Source: Luscinia megarhynchos
Taxonomy: Eukaryota > Chordata > Aves > Passeriformes > Turdidae
Direction: 5' to 3'
Length of the DNA stretch: 64,000 bases
Assembly (NCBI GenBank): GCA_034336665.1
Contig: JAPFBE010000002.1
Location: forward strand, 9,346,146-9,410,145
Of this stretch, positions 37,504 through 52,092 are shown piece after piece (position 1 is the stretch's first letter; every line of letters starts with the position of its first letter). Both the position numbers and the translations under genes were made by a program. Below the pieces are notes generated by a model. The model did not search any database and was not told where the DNA came from. It saw only the letters and a program-made list of their open reading frames with translations.

Positions 37504-38007
37504 CACTACTTCTATTATGCTCATATTAGTGACCAGGAAAAAGTACAAAATAGTCTTTATTTTGGTGTCTAATTCACTCCAGATATAAATCTAGATACCA
37601 AAAGTACAGTTGGATGAGTGGAATGTTCTTACATTTATTTGTCTTTCTACAAGCACCTAAATCCTTTCCCCATACCAGACTTGGTGCATGACAGGAAGCA
37701 CTATATCAAACTTTGCCTGATCTGATAGCACACAATGGACTGCTAACCTTGAAACCAAGATTCTTCCATTAGGTAAATCATCATATCCTAGTTCAAATTC
37801 CAGTTAGACAGAATTTTCTTTATTCATTTGCCGTCTTGAGATGAGCAGATGTCAAACTCCAACCACTATTGTTCTGCTTTAAAGCTTCTCTCTTATAGAG
37901 GAGTATAAGGGAAAACATATTGTCAGGCTATAATCACTCTATTGTTTGAGGATTTTTTTTTGAGGGGAGGAGTGTTAAGTTTAAATACCTGAAGTACATA
38001 AGTTTGG

Positions 38008-38030
38008 ATAATAATAATAAGAAGAAGAAG
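38008..38030. repeat. Short (ATA)n/(GAA)n compound microsatellite
   Basis: A few ATA units pass directly into GAA units. Confidence 0.85.
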
Positions 38031-39822
38031 TAAAATTCAACACTGAGTGTTCTGAATTGACAGAATATAGTGCTTTGGGGAAGAGCACCTATAGCTATAC
38101 TTACACTGATGAAAAAGGGCTTGGGGTAGAAGAGGTTAAGGCCAGAGGGAGAAAAAGACTGAATAAAATTATAAATACCAGGTGATAGTTGCTGCACAAT
38201 TACCTTTAGCCATTTTTTCCCAGTCATACCCTGCCTACATGTTGCCCTCATTTTGAGCTAATGGCACTGCTGCCCAGCATGGCCTTAGCATGGTCTGTGT
38301 GACAGCCAAAATTTGAGCAAGATTTGAGGAAACAGTCACACTCTATTTAGGCAGAATTTTTTGATCATTATTCTGCTGTCTGTGTTAAAGAAAGGTTTAC
38401 ACATTTCTCCACTTCAGACATGAAAATTACTTGTAAAAAAAATTGAAAAAAAAATCTGTAGATTATTTTTAGAAAACTGGAACTCCAGCAGATATTCTTC
38501 CTTTTTTTTCTGGCAAACTTTGTTTACTCTTTAGAAACAGAATTTAGCAATATGCAGCCTAATGGCATTTAATTCATGCCTGTTTTCATTACCAATGGGT
38601 GTTGGTGAGTGCAATACTTGCAATGCTACATATAGTATAGATCTAGATGAACATACATTATTTTAACCATAATAACTGAACAGTTATGACTAACTTTCTT
38701 CCATTAGAAGAACTACATTCCAACTGACCTGTTCTTAATAATGATGGTGCCATTCTGCAAGTTTGTTTCATAAATTCTCAAGGATGCAAGTTAAAGAAAC
38801 AAGAAACATGCATTAGAGCATGTTCTGTCTTGTCTCTGCAGAATAATCACCGTGCTTGCAGTCCATTTGTATAGCTGAATACAGGGTTTTATACAGGGAG
38901 CCAAATTCATATTTTTTCAGCACTTCAAAGGAGGGATCCCACTTCCTCTTTTCTCCATTTTCCTTGTCTTATCAAACACTGTTTTCACCTTCTGTTAACG
39001 CTGGCACTTGTCTGCTTACATTGTGAACTTATTCAAGCTAAACACACACGTATTTTTTCTCAGTAAGTGAATTGACTCATCTTAGCATGTGATCAAAGAA
39101 GTAGTGCCAAAAGCTGGGAAGTGGCAGCTACACAATTGAGAGCACATAGACAGATCTTAGCTGCAAGGTGAAGCCAATTTAGACACACATAAACACACAC
39201 ACTTTCCATGAAAACTTACTATTACTGAGCTCCTTATTGTAGGAAAAGTTATTACTGGAGCAAGGCACTGTGTTGCTGTTGATTTCACTATCATACATCA
39301 TGGCTACATAGTTTTTGCATTAAAAAATCTTGTCCAGATTTGGATAGAATTTGTTTAGTTTTATTTTCAACAACTGCCAACAGCATGCAAGTCGATCCTT
39401 GCCAGTTCATTTTTTAACACACTTCATGCAATCCAGTACTGAGTCGGTAATTTTTTCCTAAAAAATGGGAAAAAACTTGCATTAATTTGTGCTGATTATA
39501 AAGAGTTTAGATGGGGGAAAGCACAGGGAAAGAGTTTTTGTTGTTAATGGGAGACACTGTCAAATATTCAACATAGAGAAGCAGAGTTACACAAAACCAC
39601 CAAAGCACCCATTAGCTCCCTTGGCTTATTAAATTAATGCACATAAAATACAACAGTTAATAAGACATTCAATAAATGTGTCTCCTGAAATATTGATAAC
39701 AAAATTTTTTAAAAAAAGAAGATAATGGGCTAAAACTCTTCTTTTACCCTCCACAGGTGACTTCTTAAAGCTCAATCCTCTCTAAGGGCTTGAGGTCAAG
39801 GTCAATCCTTTATATCTTTTAA

Positions 39823-39848
39823 GTGCTATATATGTCAGAATATAGCAC
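39823..39848. repeat. 9-base-stem inverted repeat
   Basis: GTGCTATAT (39823-39831) pairs perfectly with ATATAGCAC (39840-39848) around an 8-base loop. Confidence 0.92.
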
Positions 39849-41208
39849 AACTACTGTACTATTTTCAGGGCAAAGAGCAGAGAACAGACCTGTGCAACAA
39901 TAAAATTAAGGTAGGCTCTGCCCTTCCAGGGTTGTGATAGCTGACTCTATGCTGTTTGTGGGGAAGAAGAATAATTACTTATTTACCAGCACTGACATGA
40001 AGAAGCATGTTCCTTAAGAGATGCATTCCAGGAAACATTTGAAGTCTGAAATTACAAGCAGATTTGGATTAGTTAGGGAAGTTTTACACCTTTATCCCAT
40101 ATCCTTCTGATATATATGCTCAAAAAACCAAGTTGATACAATATATAAGCATTGCAGTATAGAATACCTCTCTGCAGCACAGGGAACAGACTTTCCAAGA
40201 TACTGATTCTAACAGAAAACTAGTTAGCCAAGGGGTCAGCATTGTGGCTACCTCAGTGTAAAGCTCTGTTGTACAATTATTCTAACTCTGAAGCAGGGTA
40301 TGTTACTGAGAGTGGAGTCTGAGCTGATGCCAGCCAAGGCTCGTATTTTGGTATGGCTGAGCTTCTACTGAGCTTCCCTCTGTAGAAACACCAGCTATTT
40401 ATGTAAAAAAACTCCAGCTTTATGTGTAAAGCTGCCCTCTGTGATGGAGGCAGACCCAGAGTTTCAGGCTTTGGACAGAAGGGTCTTTACCCTCCAAACA
40501 AGGTTTTGCTGTACTGCACTGTTACCTGGGGCAGCCTCTTGCCTGCACCCCATGGAAAGCACCAGGTTGAAATGTCATGTCTGCTTGCTGTTTGGAGCAG
40601 TATAACCCAGGCACTTAACAGAGTCCTAAAGGAGTCAGGGACTTACTGGACGTGAGAGAACTCATGTTGCATGTATTTACTGGTAATAACTAATTATTCT
40701 GTCAGCATTAACTTACTCATAATTGAGATAAAACAGATAAGTGGATGGGCACAGCATTTCAAAGGAGTTCTAATAGTCCAGTAGCTCAGCACATTACTTG
40801 GTTTTGGTAAAATGCCTGAACCATCAGTCCAGTGGAAATATAAGAGATATAGACTATAATCAAGAAACTGATAAACAGGAGAAAGGTGATTTTAAAGCAG
40901 CTACCCTGTTGCTGTTTTAGTCAACAGTAGAACTCTTGACTAAGATCTGAAAAAAGGGGCCCACTGTTCATTGAAAAAAAAACAAAGTTGGAAACTTTGA
41001 TAGAATGTCTAGCAAAGGAGATTTCACTGTGCCAAACTGGAGAGAAATCTTAATAAACCCAGTCGTACAGAAGCATAATGTACAGGATACAAAACTCACA
41101 ACAAGCTGAAAACAGAGACACTGTTGATGTTTGTATTGCATATTAAACATGCCATGTGTTTGCAGGAGTTCACACTAAGAACACTCAAAGATGCATGTAC
41201 AGAACAGG

Positions 41209-41246
41209 CAGCTAATCCCAACACAACAGACAGCTAATCCCAACAC
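41209..41246. repeat. 22-base tandem duplication
   Basis: CAGCTAATCCCAACAC occurs at 41209-41224 and again at 41231-41246, a 22-base period with one full and one partial copy. It looks like a recent short duplication. Confidence 0.93.
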
Positions 41247-44200
41247 TTCTTTTGTTTCTTTTTGGAAGGTATTATCCTGTGAATTCTTATAGCATGGACT
41301 TTCAGGTCTGTGGAATTCCATTCCTTCAATATCATCATATTCAGATGTGAACAGTGACTTGTAGGGCTTTAACCACCTGGTAACAGAATATTTCCATGGG
41401 AAATCACCAACTTAATACAGATTTACATCTCTTCACTACTGTTTAGCACTGTTGAAAACTTTGTGCTGAAGAGTTGAAAAGATAACAGAAATGCCAGGAA
41501 AACCACACCAGACCAGATTTTGGGTCTATGAAGCACTCTTAGGAGATGCTACACAAAAGGAAAAATAACGTGTCAGAAACAACAGACCAGATTCAAAACC
41601 AGTTAAGACATACTCAAACCCCCATAATATCATGTCTAAAAGGGAATGCATCAATAAAAGTAGAAGTGCTTGCCAGGCACTAACTCACAAGCAAAGACAA
41701 CTCAGGTGGCACATCAGGTTTAAAAATCTCAGTAGCAGCATTTACTAAGTTACTGTTTTATGCAGGAGAAATAATGTATATTATGTCCAATATATTTTAA
41801 ATACCATCTCTCATAACAATGCTTTTCTCACTTAACTAAACTGAAGTACAAATAAAAGACATGGGCATTTTTACACATTTGCTGGGTAGCTATATTTTTT
41901 TACTTTTCTAGAAAGTACATTAGTTATTAATAGTTTGGAAAGTTTTAAGATCACTTTCCATTTTCCTAGATTAATTGCACAATTCTCCTCACCAACACAT
42001 GAATGAACAAGAATTTGAAGTTCTGTCTCATGATCTAGGTTCTAGCACTACACAATCAAGTAATTTTTTTAAGCTTGAGCAATAAATGATTTTTTAAACT
42101 TGAAGAAATTATTTATTGCAAGGTTGTATGTATGCCATGGCTTGTAAATGTTCTTGTATAAAGGATAAGCTCTTCTGAATAGAAGCATTTTCCCACTCAT
42201 CATCTGTACACATCACATCTTCTTTTAGCTAAATTCACATTACAATGCAATTAAAAATCAAAATTTTAAAAAGTGATCAATAAAGAATCAAAGTGTCTGA
42301 GTGGTAAGTTTCTGTCTCTGCCTATGCCTATATTTCATTTAACAAAAAGTGCCTGGGATAAAAAAAATGTCTGTGATTGCCATGATGAGGATACTTAGAC
42401 CCTGGGTTTTTACAAAAAGAGAAACTGAACAATACTCTTAATTGGATATTACATGGAATTCGTTAATATGCTGTGAAAGGAGATCTAATCATTATCACTT
42501 GCAAAGGAAGATACAATGGCTTAAAGAAGATTGCCTAAATTAATCGGCTACCTCAAAAACTGAGCTGAGAGCAGACCAGCCCTGCTCCCTGTCCTGGTCA
42601 TTGCTTATGAAACTACAGGTCCTGAGGAGGGCTGGCTGCAATCGGGATGTGTCTGGGTCTGCAGCAATGCAGATGCACACCCCTGTCATTTAACTTCGTG
42701 TAGGACTTGCCACAGGAAACCCTGTCACCAAATGCAAGTGAGACCCCATCCCTCTGCCATTACTATGCACCTGAGGAGAACGAGCCTAGGTATTTTGATA
42801 AAGTTGTATCAGCTGAAAAGCTGTGTCCAGAACAGGAAATTGGTTTTTACTTCTTCTACAAAAATGCAATGCTTCAGCCAGCTTTCAGAACTGGATGAAT
42901 CCTTTGAAGTCTGACCTTAAGCATGGAAGCAGAGGTGCTCTGTCCCAGCACACACAACGGGGAAAAGCTAAACTATCTAAGTGACCTAGTGACAGCAGAG
43001 CTGTGGGACCTCTAACAACTCCAAGAGATAAAAAGAATTTTTTTAAAAGCCACCATTGTTCTGGCTTGCATGATGTAAACACAAAAAACCCCATCTGTAA
43101 ACACAAAGAAAGGATTTCCCGCAAGTTAGGTGGGGTATTCAAAGCTTGCATCTGAAACAAATTGAGCCAAAAATGTGAGAATTCTTAGGACGTTTAGACT
43201 CTTATGCAAGGGGATGTGCCTGTGTCTGTATGTGCACATGTGAGTAAAATCCTAAGTGCTTCCTACCTCTTAATTGTTGCAGAGGTTTTTACAGTGTTTG
43301 CACAACAGCAGTTTCCTGTTACTGATATTTATGTATTTTCTTTTCGAAAGTATTAAACTCTGGAGCAGGGACAATCTTGGCTTTACTGTCTGAATCATTG
43401 AATGTGCTGTCACTTGTCTTACTAGACATCAGTAAATTGTATTTCTGATACTAGACTGTAAGAACATATTCGTGTTGACATTTTAATCAACATACACCGT
43501 GGTCTCAAGAGAGTACCCTGCAACAATTCATACAGCTTGCAATGAAACCCTCAGATCAGCAGGAGCTGGTTTGTGCAGGCTTGGCAAGGATTAAATGCAG
43601 CTCATGTGGAAGTGCATTATTTTTCAAGCTAGCTAAACACATATTAAATGGAACTGAATTGTATACTTTAGGAGGCCTTTTAGTAAATGGAAATGAGAAC
43701 TTCCTCAAATACATGATTTTATAAGATGACAACATAGTAGGGAAGAACCTCATTTAGCAAAGATGACTTACCAGCTCCCCTTTTCCCAAATCTCACGCCT
43801 TCTGGCTGCAGATGACCAACACATTTCCAGCACCATGATTAATGAAATCTCATTGTGGTGAAATGTTTCCATTAGGATCCCAAGTTTCTACTAGGAGAGA
43901 TGTCTGGACCCCTGGATGTTTTCGGCTCAGAGTACCGAATCAAGAAGTTCTGATTTAAAATAAGACATCCGACACAGATAAATGTCCATAAGCTTTGCCT
44001 CTTGTTGAAGGATGGAAAAATAAAGCTCAAAATCTCAAGTTCTCATGAAAAACTCCAATACCAGGTTTGTTCAGCATTTCTGTAATTGTGATCTTGCTAA
44101 AAAAGATATTTTGCTAAACAAAGATCTTTTGTTAAACGAAACTAAAAATCATACATTTCACATCCACAGAGATGGAGAGAAACTGTCTTTAATGAAGTTC

Positions 44201-44315
44201 CAATCGGTGTTGCAGGCTTGTGAACCTGTAAGTCTTACAGTTAAAGAAAAGCCCTAATTTATTGCTCAAGCAGAAGTCCTTGGTTGCTTTTTGATTTCAC
44301 AAACTTAAGTGAATT

Positions 44316-44348
44316 ACTCAACTAGTTGAGTTGAACACAAGTTCAACT
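44316..44348. repeat. 16-base palindrome overlapping an 8-base-stem hairpin
   Basis: ACTCAACTAGTTGAGT (44316-44331) is a perfect palindrome. It overlaps AGTTGAAC (44329-44336), which pairs with GTTCAACT (44341-44348) around a 4-base loop. Confidence 0.93.
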
Positions 44349-45190
44349 TTTTTCCCTTTTAAATAAAACAACCTTTTGTTCTACTGGTGAAAAGAACAAA
44401 AGCAGGAATTTTCCTTAACTCCTGAAAGGATACAAGTTAGTGACATGTCTACATACCTGACAAATTTATTTTTCAGGAGTCAGCATTTGCCTGAAACCTG
44501 TCTCAGTAGTTTCTTTGCTGACAAAACACCATGCCCTCGCAGTTACATTAGCTGATTAGCTGAGCTGTTTTCACTTATTTAACACTTGCTGAATCTGCAT
44601 ACAAACTGAATGGCACAGTCCTGAAAGGCAATGCACATCTCTGAACTATCCCACGTGAAATCTCCGTGGTCAAGAAAGCAATGGGATTAGATAAGGCTCC
44701 AGATCCATTTGCAAGGAACAAAACAGTTGCTCTGCTTTAGGAATTATCAGTTTCCTGGCCCAACCTCAAGCACCTCCAGAGTTCATGACAATGAAGGAGG
44801 AACAATACCATCTTAATTACTCTCTAGGCTGGTCCCAATGCGTCTGATTAGGTTTTTAAAGAACTATGTGACAGCAAATAGCACAATTAACACATACAAT
44901 GTGTTCAATATGGAGTGCTTCCTACTGAGACATACTGTGGCAGGGAGCAGCAGACTGTACTGAGGATCTAGATTCATCACAGGACTCTTGTTGGGTCACA
45001 ATCACTCATAGATCACAATTATTTGCTAGTTATGCCCCATAGCACTTTGGTATGTTCATGCCCTTTCCTCATCTTAAAATATATTAGAGAAAAACTGAAA
45101 AACAATGTAAAGTGGTTTTTGCTGCTGGAGTGGTTCATTATGTTTCCACCCCTTGGGGCTAGGTGGATGCACAGAACGACAGAAACAACT

Positions 45191-45590
45191 TAGAATCATA
45201 GAATATGCAGAGTTGGAAGTGAACCATCAGGGTCATGGAGTCCAACTCCTGGCCCGTGTTGAAGACAGAGGCAAATAACACATTAAAGACTTGATTGTCC
45301 CTGCTTGTGAAATGACCATCCTTATCCTGCAATGGGCTGTATCTCTCTTTTGCCATTAGCATCTTTGAAAAAAACCTCTTTTTATTGCCCCTCCACAGTT
45401 CTTGCCAGCTTTATCTCTAACCAAGCCTTGGCTGCTCAGATTTTCTCCCTATGCTGGCAAGTAACATCCCTGAGCCCTGTATTCTTCACCTGACCTTGCT
45501 TCCACCAGACATAACCTTCCTTTTCCATCTTATTTCCAATAGAAGATCCCTGTTCAGCCAAGCTGTCCTTCTGTCTTCTCTGCTTGACTT
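45191..45590 (-). mobile_element. CR1 LINE, internally deleted, with ORF2 remnant, on -
   Basis: On the plus strand a CR1 3' tail (TAGAATCATAGAATATGCAG to AACTCCTGGCCC, 45191-45255) is joined directly to a much more 5' part of the element. The minus-strand frame at 45159-45362 contains DNQVFNVLFASVFNT, a clear relative of the CR1 ORF2 block just before the reverse-transcriptase domain. Sequence to about 45590 (TGTTCAGCCAAGCTG) continues this upstream region. Almost the whole reverse transcriptase is therefore missing, and the copy is dead. Confidence 0.85.
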
Positions 45591-48500
45591 GTGACATTCA
45601 GGAACAAAGCACTTTTTTATAGCATAAAACTACTCAGAAGTGCCATAATTTTTTTTTTAGGGCAAAGAAAAAGAACCAGAATGAAGTTTTCTAATTACTA
45701 TAATGAAAAACTTTTATGGCATTTTTGCACTTATACCATTACTAGACTAAGGCAGATTTTTTTAGTTCTGATTCAAACTAAGTAATGTTTATCACACAGC
45801 CAATCTTTGGAAAATAAGAAATTCTGTCTTCCCTGGAGCAGAATATTTGTTGACATACTCCATAGTGCGTGTAAAGCTCAAAGTAAAACAAGCTCAGGTG
45901 GATTAGGATAAAAAGTATGAATGAAAAGGATAGGGAGCATTAATACAAACAGCTCTGTAAACAGATTTTAGAGGCTTTAAATAGCAACAGGAGCTAGCTG
46001 ACCTCTAGGAGCCAACTACAGTTGGGAGTAGTAACCTCCTTGTTTATTTTAGCAGCTAGGTGATTTACACAAATCATGGATTTATACACCTAGAGAAACG
46101 TATCCTCCCCAGAATAACAGTGCATTCCAGTGAATGATACATGTATTCTAAATTTTCCTTCCAGGAAATCAAGACGTGTATGCCCATGAGATCAACACTT
46201 ACCTAGGGTGGGAAAGGTCAGTCTGCTGTGGCAGTGGATAACTTCTTGGTGTCTGCCAAAGCTGAAGTTCTCTTTGTGCTTCAGGAACTTGACATTACCA
46301 GTGTCAGGAAGGTCAGACAGCCAGCTGTGTAGAATGTGTGTGAAAGGACTAGTCCAGAAGCCAATTACCTGTCATATTTTTAGTCCAACAACAACTTGAA
46401 AGATACAGTGTTCACTAGAAATATGTCATTGATGCTGAAATATTCATCCAGACCAGCAAGTTGCACAGGACCTAGAACTAATTGAGTTGTCTTGGAGCAG
46501 GGTCACAGCAAATCATTTTGACAACTTGGGCAGCTTGCCAGCTCTTGCCTAGAAGAACTTTTGCTTTCTCCAGGCCTGTTTTGAGCAGGTGCAAGGAGAG
46601 TTCAAGGCAAGGCCAGCACAATTCTTCTACCTCCTCTCTCTCTCCCACCCAGAGAAGCAAATCTTCAGCACTGTGCCTGAAATAGTAGGAGCAAACAAAT
46701 CCATATTAGCTGGGGATGTGGAAGATACCTGTGAGAGTGGGTCAGCTGGTCACTGCTCAGGAGTCCACTGGTCCAAAGCCAGACTTTGCCTTTACAATTG
46801 CAGTGTCCACGTGGAAATGACCATTACAGGATGCTGCTCACCAGTGACCCACCTTGCCTCTGTCATGCTTAGCAGATGGACAGGACACCGTGTGATGTGT
46901 CTGTGACCATTGTGCTGGGCTTTACTCATTTTTTATTGTCTAACTTGGTTTGTACAAAGCTTGCTGTGCACACTCCCACTGCCCAGTGGGACAAATTCAT
47001 TCAACCTTGAAGCTTCTCTGTCATTAGCAGTGTTTCCCTTCTATTGGTCTTATTGCCCTCTTGGTTCTATTACCCTATTTCTTTTTCACAGAGAAGTCAC
47101 ATAATCAGGAGCAAATTATGATGCACACAGGTATTGTTGCCAACATGTACTAAGTGGAGAATAACTTGTGAATCAGGGTGACCTGCAAAGGACAGCAGTG
47201 ACTTCAAGCTCAGTCAAAACCAAATAATTTTACAGAGCTGACATTCTCTAAATCAAAGAACTCTATTGATTGTTAAGTGTTTGAAGGTTTTTTTTAACTC
47301 TATACCTCAAGGTTCATAAACAGAGAAAAATCTTCCTCTGTGGTATACCAGTGTTTGGTCTGCACATGGAAAATTTGCCTACAATAACGAGATATATAGG
47401 AAAGACCAAGACATAATACAGTGCCACATCTATAGGACTGAGATTCCAGAAGTGAAAAAAACCCAAAAACCTGTTCCATTTGATTGCTGCTGGATGTGTT
47501 TTGGAGAACCTCAGGAGAGCAAGCAAGAAAGAACCTTGCAAAGGGAGTAGTAGAAAAGCAAGCCTGCTGAGCTAGAAAAGATAACTCAGTAAAATGAGAC
47601 AAAATCAGAAAATGAGGAATGTATTATACTCACATACTAATTTCAACTTTTCATCAGTACACATTTTTTTCATAGAATGCATGTCTTAGGAATGCTACAT
47701 GTCTTCTTGGCTCAGTGTACTGTTTATCAGAGTTTAATCAGGTTTGATAAGTGTTGCCACATATAATGTTACTTTTCTGCACACTCATGCATTCAGTTTG
47801 TAATCCAGCTCTTGTAACAAGGTTGATGTTTCCATGTTATTTCAGTGTTTGAATATGTTATGATCATGAAATAAAAGGAGCATCAATGATCCAAAAGAGT
47901 AAGAAGAAAATGCAAGACTTATTTATCAGAAAGCCATACCAAAAATTATTTGATCTTATAAAAATCTTGTTGTAGGCTTTCACAGCACTATGCAGATTCA
48001 AGTGACTACTTCAGTATGTAGGTCAAGAAGTTGTTGGGCTTTGCATCATCATTCATTAACCTCTCTCCAGCCTTTCTCTTCCATGGCATTGGAGCTATAA
48101 GGTAAAAAGGAGAAAAAGTTACCTTTCTCACATGCATAGCTACTCCCCAGGTGTGATATGAAGCTTCACAGTAAAAACTGGTAGCCCTGCCAAGCCAGAG
48201 GAAATAATAAGGTGGTAAGCTTATCCAGCTGATAGCTGGATGCCCCTGTGAATATTGTAGACACATATTGACTGTGTATTAGTGAAAAGCTGAGAGTTAT
48301 GTGTGCTCTTTGATCCTCTCAAAGGTATCACTCAACCTTCTCTCTGTCTTTAAAACTGTCACCTGAACAGCACCCTTCTCAGAGAATCAGAGTGAGCTCG
48401 GCAGAAAGGAAGAGGTGAAGCACCACGATTTGGGACAGAGTGGGACACTGTTTCTGCTAGTGTGTACTTGCAGGAATGGGGAAGTGCAAACAGGGCAAGT

Positions 48501-51500
48501 TCAGCCCGAGAGCTGAACAGAAGCCAGGATGCAGGCAAGGTAGTAGGCAAGGCACTTAATCCATGAAACAAAAAAGGCTGGAAAATTTTCTATTTGCTGG
48601 ATTTGACCCTATGCACTCATTTTGTCCTCTGCTTGTGCTTCAGGTCAATTCTTCAGTGTTTTCCAGGGTCTTCTAGGTCACCATATCTCTTTAGGGATTT
48701 CTGAGATCCAGTGTGTTTGACATTCTCATGTTTGTGTTGCTGAGACTGCTAATGCCCAGTTACCAAGATATCATCAATTTTTTCATAAAAACACCAGATC
48801 ACCATAGTTCTTATCCAAAATCTGCTTATGAGATATTTGGCAAAACCAGGTTTAATCCCATGTGTTCCTTCATCTGCATAATGGTGACTGTTTACACAAC
48901 TGCAGGTCAGTTAAAATAATGCAGGCCATTCTGGTGAAAAAATGTCCTCCTTCCAAGCTTCTCAGACTATGACTCCATCCAGCATCACATATGGCAAATG
49001 AAGCAAGAGCTCTGGTTTGTGAACTCTGTATGAATTTGGCACGACCAGTCTTCAGATCAGTGTTTAAACAGCACAAAAACAATTTTTGTAACATGCCTCC
49101 AGGACAGAAAAGGCAACATGGATGGACAGAAAGCCTGGAAGCAGCAAAACAAAATAGAAAAACAATGGTAGGTTTTGATGGCCTCATGACATGACATGTT
49201 TTGCAATGCAGAATCATCCATACTGATTTCAGCACAAGAAAACCTGTAATATTATTTGAGTAGAATTCCAATCATAAAAGCACAGTTTAGCACCAGATAA
49301 TTTACAATAAAGCATTTTAATTTGAATGTAGGACACTGCAAAATTAATCAACTCACAGAGTATCTCACAACAGTTTTCAAATCCAATGATCTCAGAACCA
49401 AGCACACTTTGAGATACATTTAACCCTTAGTAGCCCTGTAACAGCTTTATTAGCTTTATGCTATCACACATTTCTAAGCAAACCAACAGACTCAAAAGGA
49501 AAATATTCAGAAAAGATTACATGCTCAGAGACAGCAAAGGGGTGACACAGTGTAACAGACACAATTACAGGCATTAAGTACCTGCATAAGAAGATATTTG
49601 GGGTTTACTGCTGTATGTTCATACAATGAACTGGGATGGTGTTCATTTATCAGCCAATAAGTGGCTACTGCCATCTACTGGAAAAATTATTAAAATACAG
49701 AAATTACGTTTTACTGCCAGCAAGGGATCTGGAGTGCAATAGCCTTTCTGGAAATAAATTCTCAACATGCTATCACATATAAAAACTGCTCCAAGGATAT
49801 TATCAGGGGCTTAGATTCAGATACATTACAGGTATGAAAGTATAAATGAAAGAAATTTAGCTTAGCTCAATTTCAGAACTGTTGTTAGTTTGCTCCTAGA
49901 ATAGCAAGTGATTGTAACTGCTTTCATGCCCATACTCCACACCACGCAGCTGTGCTGACTCTGTTGCCTATCATCCCTGAGTTTCCACTTGACTGGTGAC
50001 ACTCAGAATCTAAATTTATACACTGAAATGCTGCAGTATCTCAAGTATCTCATGTTACAGTATTCCCAAGGAAATGATGTTCTTAATTTACTAGTTGCAT
50101 GACACTCATAAATTGGTTTCTTTCTGGCTATAAGTGGAAATTTTCCAGTTCTCAGTCTTACACATAAGGATCTGATTTTTAATAGTTTTTAAAAATTATT
50201 TTTCAAGATACACTTTGCATTCTCTGATCAGGTTTTTAACCAGGACTTTGGTTTTGCTTGAGGAAAAAAAGAAAAAAACAATAACCAAGTGTCTTGACAT
50301 GGCACAGTCTGATAACTAACTGGAACAAAAGAGCTGCATCTGCTGAGTAACCACCACTGCTTGCTATAGCATTTAAGGGGTATTTAGAGATTTCCTCACA
50401 AAGGTCCAATCCTGCCTGATCTTTATTCATGATCCCAATAAACACCAGAAATTAAATGCAGCCGTGTGAAATGATTTCATTTCCAAAACAAAGGGCACTG
50501 AAGTCAGCACACCACTGGGAGTTGGATTACAGATTTAATGCTGCACAGCTTCAGTTAAGGCAGTGCTGACAGGCAAAGTGCATTAACACTCCTGGTAATG
50601 ATGTCAACACTGAGCTAAACGTGGTGTCCTGTTGGCTTGGCTCTGAGCATTGGGCAGGCAGCAGAAAAACACCTCTCACACGGAAGGTGAGACTGTCACT
50701 ACTCGCAGATCACGGTATCTCTGTTTGCCAGATGGTCGGTGCAGCAGCTCTGCAGAGCAGGATGGTGAAACTTGCATGAAGAAACAGAAAAGACAAACAT
50801 TTATCTGAACTCACTTTGGATTTCTTGATTGTTGCACAACACAGGATACCTGTAAAACCTAATTACTGAGATTTAAGAAATGAAGAGACGTGACTTTACC
50901 TTTAAAATGTCACAATTTTTCAAGAGAAGAATAGTGGTCAGCAGGTCCAGATTCCTACGTTTGCAACAGAAAATCCTTGCTGCAAGGACCACATGATCCA
51001 AGAATTTTTAGGGTTACTGATCCTAAGGTGACACTTACTTGCTTCTAACCACCTATTTCACAATTTCAGTAAGAAATATTTTCCCTTTTCATCCTATCTC
51101 AAAGCAATATGGCACAAAATGTCTTATGACCTGCTTTAGTTTCTTATAAATAGCCTTAATTAGCCAACAGCTTTTGTTGAATCACTTCAAAAAAGGGAGA
51201 AAAAACTGTGATAGGCTGCTGATTTGGATAACCAGCTCCTTTGGATTTTATCTAGCAGAAATATTTAGAAAAAAATGTGTTAAAATACTCCAGTTATACC
51301 AGTATTTAGACTTCACTCTTCAAAATGTATCTAGTCCTTTAAACAATTTAATCAATTCAGACTTCATATTCACCAAAGTATATAGAATTTCATTAGCAGC
51401 TATTAAAGTAAATATTATCTCTAGCAGGCAACTGGAATTGCCACAGAACTTGAGAGAAAATAACAATGAAAAATATAAGGATTTGATTGATCTATATTTA

Positions 51501-52092
51501 CATACATCTACATATACAAATACATATAAAATATATATGTTATATTAGAACTGAAGTCAGAATTTAATAGAAATTGGTGAGTTCAAATTTCCTGTATGAT
51601 TTCAGTCATGAAATTCAGATTTTTAAGAGATTTTTGGAGGGATTAGGTGCACAAAACCTACAGAAATTTAAAAAATAAAAATAGAAAAAGGGAAAAAAAA
51701 CCCACCTGACTGATTTTTGACTAATTCTTCATCACAGTGGAGAATACAGATCTGAATTGGGAATTAGGCCCCAACATTCCAGTTTTATTTTTCTTTCTAG
51801 ACACCAAAGACAACATAGTAAGTTATACACCTCCACACCTGGCTTTGCAACTGAAAGATGATTTTAGAATTCTGAAATGACTTCTTAAGTCTCTAAATTA
51901 TTTTTGGCACTGTATCATTGACCTGCAAAAACATCCCTTTTTATTGAAATGAAAGTTTGTATCAGCTGAGTCAAGGAAATATATTGATACTTCAATGAGG
52001 GAAGACCATGAGAGCTGGGGTTTAGTTTAGTAGAGAAGGCTCAGCAGAGATCTTTTCAAGTGTTTATGTATATCTGAATGGTGTATACAATA
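45591..52092. other. Gene-free upstream DNA, third part
   Basis: No recognisable exon or transposon. The segment 46440-46910 is richer in GC and has overlapping plus-strand frames of 60 to 105 residues with no family resemblance. It may be an old, unrecognised repeat or simply unique DNA. Confidence 0.55.

Larger units (their letters stand above)
36269..45190. other. Mostly gene-free upstream DNA, second part
   Basis: Apart from the CR1 copy at 37113-37503 and small repeats at 38.0, 39.8, 41.2 and 44.3 kb, I see nothing I can name. Frames are short and AT-rich. Confidence 0.6.

Noticed and set aside
41209..41246. CRISPR-like direct repeat
   Set aside because: Only two copies at a 22-base period in a vertebrate genome. 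It is a simple tandem duplication.
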